From the NCBI GenBank assembly GCA_023134215.1, contig JAGLUV010000042.1:1-14531 (forward strand): a DNA stretch of 14,531 nt, read 5' to 3'. The notes below the pieces were generated by a model. That model made no database searches. It was not told the DNA's origin and saw only the letters and a list, made by a program, of their open reading frames with translations. This stretch comes from Candidatus Thorarchaeota archaeon (GTDB lineage: Archaea; Asgardarchaeota; Thorarchaeia; Thorarchaeales; Thorarchaeaceae). Below, piece after piece: positions 1 through 6,977 of this stretch. Numbering within the stretch: position 1 is the stretch's first letter; every line of letters starts with the position of its first letter. The position numbers were made by a program, and so were the translations under genes.

Positions 1-2
1 TC

Positions 3-527
3 TTTTCAGAGATATTCCATCAGTCTGCCGAGGATCTAGACATGCACTTGGTCTATGATGTTGCACACAATATCGGCAAAGTTGAGGAACACGATATCGA
101 TGGAAAGAGGACGAAAGTCTTAGTCCACCGAAAAGGAGCGACCAGAGCATTCCCGCCCGGTCATCCCGAAACTCCAGCCAAGTACAAGAACGTTGGCCAA
201 CCCGTACTCATTCCGGGTACGATGGGCACGGCTTCATACATCCTTGTTGGAAACCAGAAGGGAATGGAGCTTACCTTTGGCTCAACCGCCCATGGTGCTG
301 GCCGCTTCATGAGCAGAAGCAGAGCCAAAAGGCAGTTCTACGGCAGAGAAGTTCAGGACAAGCTCGCAAAGGAAGGTATCATAGTCAAGGCATCCAAGGG
401 GATTGTGATTGCAGAGGAGGCGCCTGGCGCGTACAAGGATGTTGATGAAGTAGTACGCGTATCGGACGCTTTGGGGATTGCAACTAAAGTAGTGAGACTA
501 CGCCCCATGGGTGTCATCAAGGGATAA
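3..527 (+). CDS. rtcB: RNA-splicing ligase RtcB, C-terminal part (5' end outside window)
   Basis: RtcB is the GTP- and Mn2+-dependent ligase that joins tRNA exon halves after intron removal, linking a 2',3'-cyclic phosphate or 3'-phosphate end to a 5'-OH. The reading frame is open from the first complete codon (position 3) to a TAA at 525-527, giving 174 residues, so the N-terminal half lies upstream of the window. Two family signatures are visible. One is YDVAHN, containing a metal-binding histidine. The other is GSTAHGAGR, whose histidine is the residue that becomes guanylylated in characterised RtcB enzymes. The C-terminus (LRPMGVIKG) is typical of the family, so the 3' end is intact. The last 30 bp overlap the end of the convergent EamA gene. 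Family assignment is secure from the motifs; activity is inferred. Confidence 0.95.
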   Translation, partial: FSEIFHQSAEDLDMHLVYDVAHNIGKVEEHDIDGKRTKVLVHRKGATRAFPPGHPETPAKYKNVGQPVLIPGTMGTASYILVGNQKGMELTFGSTAHGAGRFMSRSRAKRQFYGREVQDKLAKEGIIVKASKGIVIAEEAPGAYKDVDEVVRVSDALGIATKVVRLRPMGVIKG

Positions 528-1442
528 GACACTGTTTCGCTCCCGTTGGGCCATCCCAGACACTACAAGGGCTACGCCGAACAGGATTATAGCAAAGGCC
601 ACCAGGGTCATCTCGGGCGGTTGTTCACCAAGAACGAAGTATCCCAGTATGGTGGCACCTATAGGTTCACCCAGGACTACAGCAGAAACAATGTATGCCG
701 GGACTAGTGTAAGAAGATGGTTATTCACTGAGTGTCCGAGAACGGTGGGGAATATCGCCAGGGCTATGAAGATGGCTATCTCGAAGGGGTCAAGAACAAG
801 AACGTTGATTCCTAAGATCGCACAAAAGACAAGTGCAGCAAGTGCAGCAGAGGAATAGACCACCGAGGTGTATACTGAGTTTGGCAGGCCCTTGGCGTAT
901 TTCCGACCCCCAATAAAATAGATTGCGAGAAAGACAGAACTCAGAAGCGCCAGGGTGTTTCCCAGAAAGGCACCCGTGCCCTCAGCAACCAGGCTGTTCC
1001 ATGTCAAAAAGATAGCTCCTGCCACTGCGATGAGTATTCCCACCCACGACCTTCGTCTGAGAGACTCTCCAAGAATCACCGTGGATAGTATCGCGGTGGT
1101 GATGGGAGCCGTGTGCACTAACATTACACTGGCTGCGATCGTGGTAAGTTTCAATGAAGCAAACCAGGTGGAAAAATGGAGCGAGAGGATAAATCCGATC
1201 AGCACAAGCCACATCCAATTCCTCCTCAAAACAGGACCCCGGAACTCGGACAGATCGCCTTTCACAGCCCCAATCGAGGCCATCATAATAGCCGCATAGA
1301 GGGTTCGCCAGAAGGTGATAATAAGAGCGTCTGAGGCACTCAGCTTAATCAGAACACTAGCGCTAGAAACCATTGATATCGAGAGAAGCATCAGGAGCGT
1401 GATTCGCGTACGATCAACTGGTTTTCCAGGAATATCTTGCAT
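498..1442 (-). CDS. EamA/DMT-superfamily membrane transporter
   Basis: This 314-residue, strongly hydrophobic protein has about ten predicted transmembrane segments in two homologous halves, the usual build and length of the EamA (drug/metabolite transporter) family. Visible landmarks are the N-terminal segment with SASVLIKLS and FWRTLYAA, the mid-protein [13 protein letters not shown] that precedes the second half, and near the C-terminus [19 protein letters not shown], a typical EamA repeat ending. Substrates of this family vary widely and cannot be read from sequence. It starts 4 nt after the stop of the upstream deoxyribosyltransferase-like gene, and the GTGA preceding its ATG could serve as ribosome-binding site, so the two are probably translationally coupled. 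Its 3' end overlaps the end of rtcB on the other strand by 30 bp. Confidence 0.9.
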   Translation of the reverse strand: MQDIPGKPVDRTRITLLMLLSISMVSSASVLIKLSASDALIITFWRTLYAAIMMASIGAVKGDLSEFRGPVLRRNWMWLVLIGFILSLHFSTWFASLKLTTIAASVMLVHTAPITTAILSTVILGESLRRRSWVGILIAVAGAIFLTWNSLVAEGTGAFLGNTLALLSSVFLAIYFIGGRKYAKGLPNSVYTSVVYSSAALAALVFCAILGINVLVLDPFEIAIFIALAIFPTVLGHSVNNHLLTLVPAYIVSAVVLGEPIGATILGYFVLGEQPPEMTLVAFAIILFGVALVVSGMAQRERNSVLSLDDTHGA

Positions 1443-1446
1443 TGCT

Positions 1447-1938
1447 TCACATCACATGCTTCTTTTGACATTGTGCACATATTATCATGGTTCCAGTTTT
1501 CTCAACCACTTGAGAATCGCACGATGGACATTGTGCTACAATCATGTTTTCGAGATCTCGCGTACGTAATACGTTGACAACTTCGCTCAAATCACTGTAC
1601 TCAAACAAAGCCATCCCATCTGCACCTTTGACCATGAAGGAAAGAGGCCTTGCATCCTTGTGGCGAAATAGGAGTATGGGTTTCTTGAGCTGGATTGCTA
1701 GCATGATCTCCATTCCAACACCAAGTGATGCATGTGAAACTTCAACTATGAGAAGGTCAGACTTGCGGACCTGATCAACATCACGCCTGTAAACGTGAAC
1801 TGGGCTAACAGGAGGGAGGAACTGAGGAGCAAAGACGGTAGTCCCTTGTTTCTCAAGCACATCAATCACACAGCGATAGAAGTCGTCCATTCGTAGCTCA
1901 GAATCGATAATCGGTCCGGAGAGGTATACTTGAACCAT
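1447..1938 (-). CDS. Nucleoside 2-deoxyribosyltransferase-like protein with C-terminal zinc ribbon
   Basis: The first 130 or so residues resemble the nucleoside 2-deoxyribosyltransferase/DNPH1 superfamily, which breaks or transfers N-glycosidic bonds of (deoxy)nucleosides or nucleotides. VYLSGPI (residues 4-10) matches the Rossmann-like first strand. RRDVDQVRKSDLLIVEVS and SLGVGMEIMLA match the conserved Asp segment and the GxGxE block that carries the catalytic glutamate (here Glu77). Residues 137-157 add a CPSC...CAQC pair, a small zinc-ribbon candidate not typical of the family. The ATG at 1938 is preferred over upstream TTG (1950) and GTG (1947) because GGTGA lies 5 nt before it and the protein then starts directly on its first strand. 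It is flanked by the SSB gene (34 nt upstream) and the EamA gene (4 nt downstream). The reaction and substrate are unknown. Confidence 0.8.
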   Translation of the reverse strand: MVQVYLSGPIIDSELRMDDFYRCVIDVLEKQGTTVFAPQFLPPVSPVHVYRRDVDQVRKSDLLIVEVSHASLGVGMEIMLAIQLKKPILLFRHKDARPLSFMVKGADGMALFEYSDLSEVVNVLRTRDLENMIVAQCPSCDSQVVEKTGTMIICAQCQKKHVM

Positions 1939-1972
1939 TCTATTCACCAAGCAGAGAATTGAAGGAATGGAA

Positions 1973-2329
1973 TTAGTTTGTCATATCTTCCTTAGTAGCT
2001 ACGAGTTCCTTAATGGGGGGGATTGAATCGTCATCAGGAATCTCTTCGTAATGGCCAGAGCGTCCAAGAGATAGTTGCACCTTGCCATTCCACTCCTTAG
2101 CCCAACCGTCTGTTATCTTAATCACTCTTCCAGCGGACAAGCCAGAGCCCTCACCAAAGCCCCATAGTGAAAGGATTACAGTTGATCCAGGTTCATCTGC
2201 GACGAGAGCCTCTGTCAGTTGGGTCTTGCGACCACCTCGGGTTGTTATGATTCGTGGCGGAGCTACAGAAAGCACCCGAACAGTAAGCTCAGTAACGTTC
2301 TTGCCGGCCTCTACTTCAGATAGTTTCAA
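1973..2329 (-). CDS. Single-stranded DNA-binding protein, single OB fold (SsoSSB/SOSS-B type)
   Basis: This 118-residue protein closely resembles crenarchaeal SSB: one OB fold followed by a short acidic/polar tail instead of the multi-OB RPA architecture. The pattern runs ELTVRVLSVAPPR, TRGGRKTQLTEALVADEPGS, VILSLWGFG, then KITDGWAKEWNGKVQLSLGR. Aromatic residues fall at W56, W76 and W80, nearly the positions (W56, W75, F79) known to stack on DNA bases in Sulfolobus SSB. The expected role is protection of single-stranded DNA during replication and repair, possibly RNA binding. The start codon is TTG at 2329: no ATG or GTG exists between it and the upstream in-frame stop. A TATA-like TTTAAT at 2362-2367 places the start of transcription only about 10 nt upstream. 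The gene heads the likely SSB, deoxyribosyltransferase-like, EamA cluster. Confidence 0.9.
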   Translation of the reverse strand: MKLSEVEAGKNVTELTVRVLSVAPPRIITTRGGRKTQLTEALVADEPGSTVILSLWGFGEGSGLSAGRVIKITDGWAKEWNGKVQLSLGRSGHYEEIPDDDSIPPIKELVATKEDMTN

Positions 2330-2361
2330 AGAGAATCCCTTTATCTCGCTGGAACCTAACC

Positions 2362-2367
2362 ATTAAA
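2362..2367 (-). promoter_or_regulatory. Candidate TATA box for the SSB cluster
   Basis: Read on the minus strand this is TTTAAT, in the gap between the 598-residue GTPase gene and the SSB gene. Archaeal TATA boxes lie about 25 nt before the transcription start, which puts the start near 2340 and leaves a leader of roughly 10 nt before the TTG codon at 2329. Motif-only evidence. Confidence 0.35.
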
Positions 2368-2395
2368 TCAGTCTTCCGAAGTGTACAAAAATCAA

Positions 2396-4192
2396 TCATT
2401 CAGAATCGTTGGTGTCATCGTCATCCATGCTCGCAAGGATCTCGTCCATCTCATGGATGGCATCACCATCTGGGGGCTCTGCATCCTCGCCCGTCTTTCG
2501 CTTGCCAACAGTTCTAGATATCGTCTTCTCAGTTTCGCTGTAGGCGGCCCAGAGCTCCTTTATCGCGGTATCATCCAAATCCATAGCATCTTCAACCTTT
2601 GAGATATCCTCTGTAGAACCATAGTCGTCGGCTTCAAGATAGCCAAGTATCTGGTCAAGCTCTTCCACAATAGACATCTCGACACTCTCGGGAGCATCAT
2701 TCTCACCTTCAACTGGGATAACTTCGTCAGATGATAGTGCCTCGAGAGCTTCATCCACATCCGTGATGGTTGCCTTGTCTAGCTCAGCGGTGATTATGTC
2801 ATCAGCATCAAGCACGTCGGAAAGAAAATCCCTTGCAATCTTCAGGGTGGTTGTTTCTTCATCATCAACCGTCGGAGTGGTTTCGATCTCCACCTCGCCG
2901 CGCTCCACTTCCTCAGGTTCCTCCGAAAGAATCTCAACATCAATAGAACTGTCTTTAATTGCACCTGCGGTTTCTGCTGCAACCACATCAATCTCAAAGG
3001 CGACCGGCGTCTCGGAGGGCTCAGACTCCGCTTCAGCGGCGACTACATCTTCAGGCTCTGCCACGACGGGGACTTCTTCAGGCTCCTCAGATTCGCTCAC
3101 CGACTCCGTGACAATCTCAAACGCATCCGCCGTTGCATCAGCCTCAGCAGGCATTTCCTCAGACTCCACGACTTCTTCAATAATCTCATAGTCGCTGATG
3201 TCCTCTATGATTTTGCCCTCTTCATCAACGAAGATCTCTTCTATGACCTCCTCATGCTCCTTTTCTTCCGCGAATCCCTCAATGGCCTCTTCCTCAGCGG
3301 TTTCAGTGAAGTGTAGAAGTTCGGATGCTGGCACGTCAGGGAGAACTATGCCAATATACTGAGCTGCTGCAGTCATCAGAATGCCAAGCATCCCATCCCG
3401 GCGATTCTCGTCGATGGCCACCATGGGATATGTTGGGACTCCAAGGATTTTCCCCACAACCTCAGGTTTCATTGCATTCGGTAGATCTTGTTTGTTGGCT
3501 AGAGCGAACACAGGAACTTTGGGGGCATCTCGCCTTATCAGCTTGAGAATATCTCTGCTTATGATGACGTTCCGCAGACTTGAGTCGCAGACTAGAAAGA
3601 TTACGTCCGCACCATGGAAGTAGAAGCGCCAGAGAGTCCGAAATCTCTCTTGACCTGCAAAGTCCCATAAAACAAGCGAGTAATTCCCAAATCTAATATT
3701 CTCAACTGTTTCCAGATTGAGCGCGATGGTTGGCACGTACTGCAATGGGGGAGTTTCTCCGAGGAGGAGATTCAGTGTTGTGGTCTTGCCAGTACCTCCT
3801 TCCCCGACTAATGCAATCTTCAGCCGAGTAATGACGCAGGGCTCTATGAGTTTCTCGTAGGAATCAATGACTGCTTGGAGACCATCCTTCTTGAGCTTCC
3901 TTTTGAGAGCCTTCACTGCGGTTTCGAGTTTCTCAGCGATGTTGCGTTCATCTTCGCCCTTGTCTGTCACGAAAACCAGTAGCGCATCTTCGAGCCAATC
4001 ATCCGCCATGAATTTCATGTTCCCGACTATCAGGGGCATATCTGTGAGATCAGCATCATGCGTTGCCTTGAGCTCCTCTCTCGTGGATAGGTACTCCAGT
4101 AGTTCTTCTTCGGGCACCTCCACTGGCCAGTACTGCGTCGATGCAAGTACCTCTTTTGTCGAAATTCGGACCAGTAGAGTGTTGTGAATCAT
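2396..4192 (-). CDS. Longin-like domain fused to Arf-like small GTPase with long acidic tail
   Basis: A 598-residue three-part protein. Residues 1-110 (MIHNTLLVRI..., ALLVFVTDKGEDERNIAEKL) have the alternating strand/long-helix look of longin or roadblock folds. Residues 120-285 form an Arf/Rab-type GTPase: P-loop GEGGTGKT (130-137), switch I PTIALN (Thr155), WDFAGQE (176-182) and NKQD (233-236). PTIxxN and the WDFAGQE/NKQD pair lean towards the Arf/Sar branch. Residues 295-598 are strikingly rich in Glu, Asp, Ser and Val and look disordered, with a few helical stretches (around 450-490 and 505-560). The GTPase is complete and probably nucleotide-binding. No membrane segment or prenylation motif is visible. 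GGTGA lies 9 nt before the ATG. Such GTPases are expanded in Asgard archaea; the partner or process is unknown. Confidence 0.9.
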   Translation of the reverse strand: MIHNTLLVRISTKEVLASTQYWPVEVPEEELLEYLSTREELKATHDADLTDMPLIVGNMKFMADDWLEDALLVFVTDKGEDERNIAEKLETAVKALKRKLKKDGLQAVIDSYEKLIEPCVITRLKIALVGEGGTGKTTTLNLLLGETPPLQYVPTIALNLETVENIRFGNYSLVLWDFAGQERFRTLWRFYFHGADVIFLVCDSSLRNVIISRDILKLIRRDAPKVPVFALANKQDLPNAMKPEVVGKILGVPTYPMVAIDENRRDGMLGILMTAAAQYIGIVLPDVPASELLHFTETAEEEAIEGFAEEKEHEEVIEEIFVDEEGKIIEDISDYEIIEEVVESEEMPAEADATADAFEIVTESVSESEEPEEVPVVAEPEDVVAAEAESEPSETPVAFEIDVVAAETAGAIKDSSIDVEILSEEPEEVERGEVEIETTPTVDDEETTTLKIARDFLSDVLDADDIITAELDKATITDVDEALEALSSDEVIPVEGENDAPESVEMSIVEELDQILGYLEADDYGSTEDISKVEDAMDLDDTAIKELWAAYSETEKTISRTVGKRKTGEDAEPPDGDAIHEMDEILASMDDDDTNDSE

Positions 4193-4262
4193 TGTTGATC
4201 TTCACCAGTTTTAGCGAGCAGAGGAGGTGAGTCCATTTTCCATTCAGGTCGGCCGATATGGC

Positions 4263-4275
4263 AATTAAACCTTTC
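4263..4275 (-). promoter_or_regulatory. Candidate BRE/TATA promoter for the longin-GTPase gene
   Basis: On the minus strand the sequence GAAAGG followed by TTTAATT resembles an archaeal BRE plus TATA box. It predicts a transcription start near 4240 and a leader of about 50 nt before the ATG at 4192. Motif-only evidence. Confidence 0.5.
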
Positions 4276-4373
4276 ACGGTTGAATCCAGATCCTCTTTGG
4301 CTGTATTATCGCTCTCCATTGGAAAGTACTTGGAACTCTGTATGTTGCCTGTATGATGCATCGGTTTCAGTCA

Positions 4374-4381
4374 ATTATAAG
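4374..4381 (+). promoter_or_regulatory. Candidate TATA box for the structured RNA locus
   Basis: The + strand carries ATTATAAG here, a good archaeal TATA-box match, with no protein start codon of interest at the expected distance. It predicts transcription starting near 4403, about 20 nt before the outer stem of the candidate RNA at 4425. Motif-only evidence. Confidence 0.45.
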
Positions 4382-4402
4382 ATATCTAGGTCATACATTC
4401 GT

Positions 4403-4750
4403 TCCCCTTGTCAATGTGGAAACATGTATCTCAAGAGAACCAGAGAATCAAAGGGGGAATTTGGAAGCAGAGGACTGCCGGGCCGAAGCCGCTTTAGAGG
4501 CAGGATCCTCCGCATCCGTGGAGCCTTTCCACCTAGGACACGGAAAATGCGCAAGTATTGGCCCTTCGCAAGGGACCAATCAAATGGGGACCATTTGCTA
4601 GAACTCGTTTGGAACCGTGTATTGCGAATGCGAGTTCAATGACGGGGGAACCGTGTACCCAGATTTCGGGCAAATGACCATCAACGTAAAGTGACATAAG
4701 AGTCTTTCTGGGTTTCAAGATATGGAGCAGCGATTCATAAATCGTTTTTT
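4403..4750 (+). ncRNA. Candidate structured non-coding RNA (about 300-350 nt, family unknown)
   Basis: The 720-bp interval between the flanking minus-strand genes has no convincing coding frame but a dense set of nested inverted repeats. A terminal helix joins 4435-4446 (GAGAACCAGAGA) to 4705-4716 (TTTCTGGGTTTC) with 11 of 12 positions paired. Beyond a small internal loop, 4425-4430 pairs with 4719-4724. Inside it lie hairpins at 4475-4503 (CTGCC/GGCAG), 4511-4551 (CGCAT and CCGTG with CACGG and ATGCG), 4558-4579 (TTGG-CCCTT with AAGGG-CCAA), 4581-4597 (CAAATGG/CCATTTG, 3-nt loop) and 4601-4637 (GAACTCG/CGAGTTC). G-U pairs in the terminal helix favour the + strand, as do the TATA box at 4374 and the T6 run at 4745. 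I do not see the hallmark sequences of RNase P RNA, SRP RNA, 5S rRNA or tRNA. A highly divergent member of one of these families remains possible. Confidence 0.55.
4745..4750 (+). terminator. T6 run, candidate terminator of the structured RNA
   Basis: Six consecutive T residues on the + strand follow the outer stem of the candidate RNA by about 20 nt. Archaeal RNA polymerase commonly terminates at such U-tracts without needing a hairpin. Together with the TATA box at 4374 this frames a unit of roughly 345 nt. Confidence 0.4.
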
Positions 4751-4915
4751 GCTGGGAAAAAGCGAATTGGGCCATTCTGACGGCGAATTTCACCGTTAGA
4801 TGGATTAGAAGCTAGGGAAATCGAAGGTGCGCTATTGCGATGCCACTTCGAGATAGAATTGGCCCATGTTATCTGTGGATTGGCGACTGAAGCATTGCGA
4901 TTTGGACGTGCAAAT

Positions 4916-6055
4916 CTACCTTGGGAAGTTGTCCCTCAGAAGTCGTAGGTGATGATGTACCATCTCCCGTTGCGCGTCATCGTCTGGGTTCTGCTCAAGA
5001 TTCACAATCAAAGTCTGTAGGAAGTATTCAGGGAAGAACAGTCTAACTCGGATGTCATTCAAAAGGAAAAGCCACTTGTCGTATTCTCCCGATGGTCCTT
5101 TCCTCCTCTTCTCTGAAACAACTCGATACTTCTTCAATGTCTGTGAGGCTTGTTTCAACTCCTTAGGAGGGATGCCTAGAGTTGCTTCAAGCTCGGAGAT
5201 GTTCACGGGATGGCGTCTAAGAAGAGTTAGTGTGTCGTAGCAATCGGGGTCCGCGAGTATTTGTGAAACCGCAACAGTGTCATCAGGTGTTTTTTGCCAT
5301 TCCGTGAGGAACTCAAGCACTTCGCCCCTGTATTCAGCCGCTAGCTCCGGATCGAGAACTGAACTCGCTGCATCCATAGCAGTTAGTGGAGGAGCACGGA
5401 AGATCTCTAGATCCTTCACCAAGAAGATGCAGGTCCGTCCTATCTCATCCACCCATTCTGTCTTCACAAGACCCAATTCCTCAAAGGGGGCAATGATAGA
5501 GTCGACGCTTACGCTGGGGAGACCTGTGACCATCTTAAGCCACTCTTCGAGATTCTCTTTGGATATGCCGCCCTTCCAAAGCTTCGGGAATACCGCACGA
5601 GAAACCTCATCAGAAAAGAGACGAGCAAGACGAGACTCGTCAGTCATTCCGGCCAATCTGATTATTCTACGGTACGTGCTGTCAAGTTCAACCTGCAGCT
5701 CAGCATCAGTCATTGATACAACTGCGTTAGTAATTGGAGACACGATAGAGGTGATTGCTGCCTCGTAGACCTTGGGGTCCTCAGTGGGGGTAAGCAGCAA
5801 GGAGATGCAATACTGTTCTTCCTCCCTCACAAGTCCGGTATAGTACGATGCAACCGTGTATTCCTCGCCCCCGATTTTAATGCTCAGGGAGGCGAATCCC
5901 GCGGTGGCATCGCCCATGGCGTGTGACGTGAAAATACGCATGATCTCCGTGTTGAGATCTTCGCGGTAATAATCAGCGAAATCTCCTGGGACTTTCGCTT
6001 TAAGGACAGCCCCTATTTTCGAGTCCCAATCTATAAGCAACATCGCTACTGGCAT
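4916..6055 (-). CDS. Longin/roadblock-like protein with tandem winged helices, function unknown
   Basis: I do not recognise a named family for this 379-residue soluble protein. Residues 1-125 (MLLIDWDSKIGAVLKAKVP..., EEYTVASYYTG, QYCISLLL) alternate strands and a long helix in the manner of longin or roadblock sensor domains, which often partner small GTPases. Residues about 165-220 (ENLEEWLKMVTG...SIIAPFEELGLVKTEWV) and 270-335 (DTLTLLRRHPVNISELEATLGIPPKELKQASQTLKKYRVVSEKR) each look like winged helix-turn-helix units, the second quite clear. A regulatory or scaffold protein coupling a longin-like sensor to DNA or protein binding is an inference. The ATG at 6055 is preceded by GGAGAGG about 6 nt upstream and the N-terminus begins directly with a predicted strand. 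It lies between the candidate RNA locus and the thymidylate kinase gene on the same strand. Confidence 0.8.
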   Translation of the reverse strand: MPVAMLLIDWDSKIGAVLKAKVPGDFADYYREDLNTEIMRIFTSHAMGDATAGFASLSIKIGGEEYTVASYYTGLVREEEQYCISLLLTPTEDPKVYEAAITSIVSPITNAVVSMTDAELQVELDSTYRRIIRLAGMTDESRLARLFSDEVSRAVFPKLWKGGISKENLEEWLKMVTGLPSVSVDSIIAPFEELGLVKTEWVDEIGRTCIFLVKDLEIFRAPPLTAMDAASSVLDPELAAEYRGEVLEFLTEWQKTPDDTVAVSQILADPDCYDTLTLLRRHPVNISELEATLGIPPKELKQASQTLKKYRVVSEKRRKGPSGEYDKWLFLLNDIRVRLFFPEYFLQTLIVNLEQNPDDDAQREMVHHHLRLLRDNFPR

Positions 6056-6126
6056 GGTCTTCCTCTCCGGTCCCTAAGCGGCTGGCCATTTTGGAGTGGT
6101 CTTGTATCGGTTTCGAGTGATTGACT

Positions 6127-6132
6127 AAAAAA
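6127..6132 (-). terminator. T6 run, candidate terminator downstream of thymidylate kinase
   Basis: On the minus strand this reads TTTTTT, about 80 nt past the stop codon of the thymidylate kinase gene and 70 nt before the start of the next minus-strand gene. It could separate the two transcripts. Sequence-only evidence. Confidence 0.3.
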
Positions 6133-6209
6133 GCTTGTCACTAGTCACTTCGCTATTCAACAGAAAACAAACGAGTAGAAGTCCCTTAGTAATATGCTCG
6201 TAATACATG

Positions 6210-6884
6210 CTATTCTCGATGTTTAACGTATCGAACAATCTCACTGTACACTTCAGATGTTACTTCTTCTAGCGTTTTTGCGGCATCCACGATCACGTAC
6301 ATCCCATCATCTTTTTGGGTCATGGCAAGGTATGCCTCACGAACCTTGATGAGACGGTCGACTTGCTCAAATTGCTCATTCTTCGTTCCATTTCGTTGAA
6401 GAGCCCTTTCAAGACCAACTTCAACAGACACATCCAAGATGAAGATGATATTAGGTTCTGGTGCGCCAATCTCCACGCGGTTCCTGCGAAGAATCTCCTT
6501 CCACGGAATGCCAGTGCTGACACTCTGGTATGCACCTGAAGCGAAAAAGTATCGGTCCATTAGCACAAGTTTGCCAGCCTCAAGCGCGGGACGAATCCTA
6601 TTCTTGACATGCCACTGCCTGTCGCGGTGGAAGAGCTCCAGCTCTTCGTCTGGTGTGAGTGCACCACTTGGTGATCGTTCCCGAATCTCCAGGCCCCATT
6701 GACTCTCATTAGTGGGCTCCCGAAGTCGCACAACATCATAGTTGAGACTGAGGAGCTCAACGAGCGAATCAACAACAGCAGTTTTGCCAGCTCCGTCAAT
6801 TCCTTCCAAGACGAAAAGGAAGCCGGGATACTCATCATGTCGTTTGTTATTCACAGGAAAGATTCTCCCCTTTAGAAGAGTCAT
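6210..6884 (-). CDS. tmk: Thymidylate kinase (dTMP kinase)
   Basis: The enzyme phosphorylates dTMP to dTDP with ATP, the step before dTTP in DNA precursor synthesis. Counting from the ATG at 6884 (224 residues), the P-loop is GIDGAGKT (28-35), the dTMP-binding segment LREPTNE...GLEIRE (54-69) and the signature DRYFFASGAYQ (110-120); all are complete and at normal spacing. Start choice is uncertain. The frame extends upstream to a TTG at 6971, but a TATA box (CTATAAAAG) lies inside that extension at 6955-6963, so the extension is probably untranslated. The alternative GTG at 6854, preceded by GGGGAG, would give 214 residues, nearer the usual family length. The gene is divergent from the DUF4430 gene and shares with it a promoter region carrying a 22-bp palindrome. 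Confidence 0.92.
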   Translation of the reverse strand: MTLLKGRIFPVNNKRHDEYPGFLFVLEGIDGAGKTAVVDSLVELLSLNYDVVRLREPTNESQWGLEIRERSPSGALTPDEELELFHRDRQWHVKNRIRPALEAGKLVLMDRYFFASGAYQSVSTGIPWKEILRRNRVEIGAPEPNIIFILDVSVEVGLERALQRNGTKNEQFEQVDRLIKVREAYLAMTQKDDGMYVIVDAAKTLEEVTSEVYSEIVRYVKHRE

Positions 6885-6954
6885 TGAGCAGCCATCATGT
6901 AGTCGTATTAGATGCTTCGGTGTGAAATGGTGTGATATCCAGTTGAGGGTAATT

Positions 6955-6963
6955 CTTTTATAG
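6955..6963. promoter_or_regulatory. Shared (possibly bidirectional) TATA box between tmk and DUF4430 genes
   Basis: Read on the minus strand this is CTATAAAAG, a near-ideal archaeal TATA box giving a tmk transcript from about 6935. On the + strand the same bases read CTTTTATAG and could place a start near 6985, inside the adjacent palindrome, for the DUF4430 gene. One box serving both directions is an inference. Confidence 0.5.
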
Positions 6964-6977
6964 CCGTCCAATTTCGA

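Noticed and set aside
2763..3191. Ser/Thr-rich open frame opposite the acidic tail of the longin-GTPase
   Set aside because: It is the complement of Glu/Asp/Ser codon runs in the real gene, which avoid stops on the other strand by composition.
4280..4642. Open frame of 120 codons on the + strand across the gene-free interval
   Set aside because: No recognisable fold or family, Arg- and Ser-rich composition unlike the neighbours, no ribosome-binding site, and it coincides with the nested hairpins of the candidate RNA.
4403..4750. Candidate RNA as RNase P RNA or SRP RNA
   Set aside because: The size fits, but I do not find the conserved GGAAAGUC and ACAGAA-type segments of RNase P RNA or the GGAAGG/AGCAGC core of SRP helix 8. 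Not excluded without a covariance-model search.
4533..4793. Open frame of 86 codons on the minus strand opposite the candidate RNA
   Set aside because: No domain or family resemblance and no good ribosome-binding site. The frame overlaps three of the RNA hairpins and the T-run, so it is more likely accidental.
4764..4868. TGGGCCA at about 4768 and TGGCCCA at about 4861 as a mobile-element terminal repeat
   Set aside because: Arms of only 7 bp about 90 bp apart, no target-site duplication or transposase, and similar ATTGG motifs recur nearby; probably chance.
6885..6971. Upstream extension of thymidylate kinase to the TTG at 6971
   Set aside because: It would place the TATA box inside the coding sequence, and the extra residues have no counterpart in the family.
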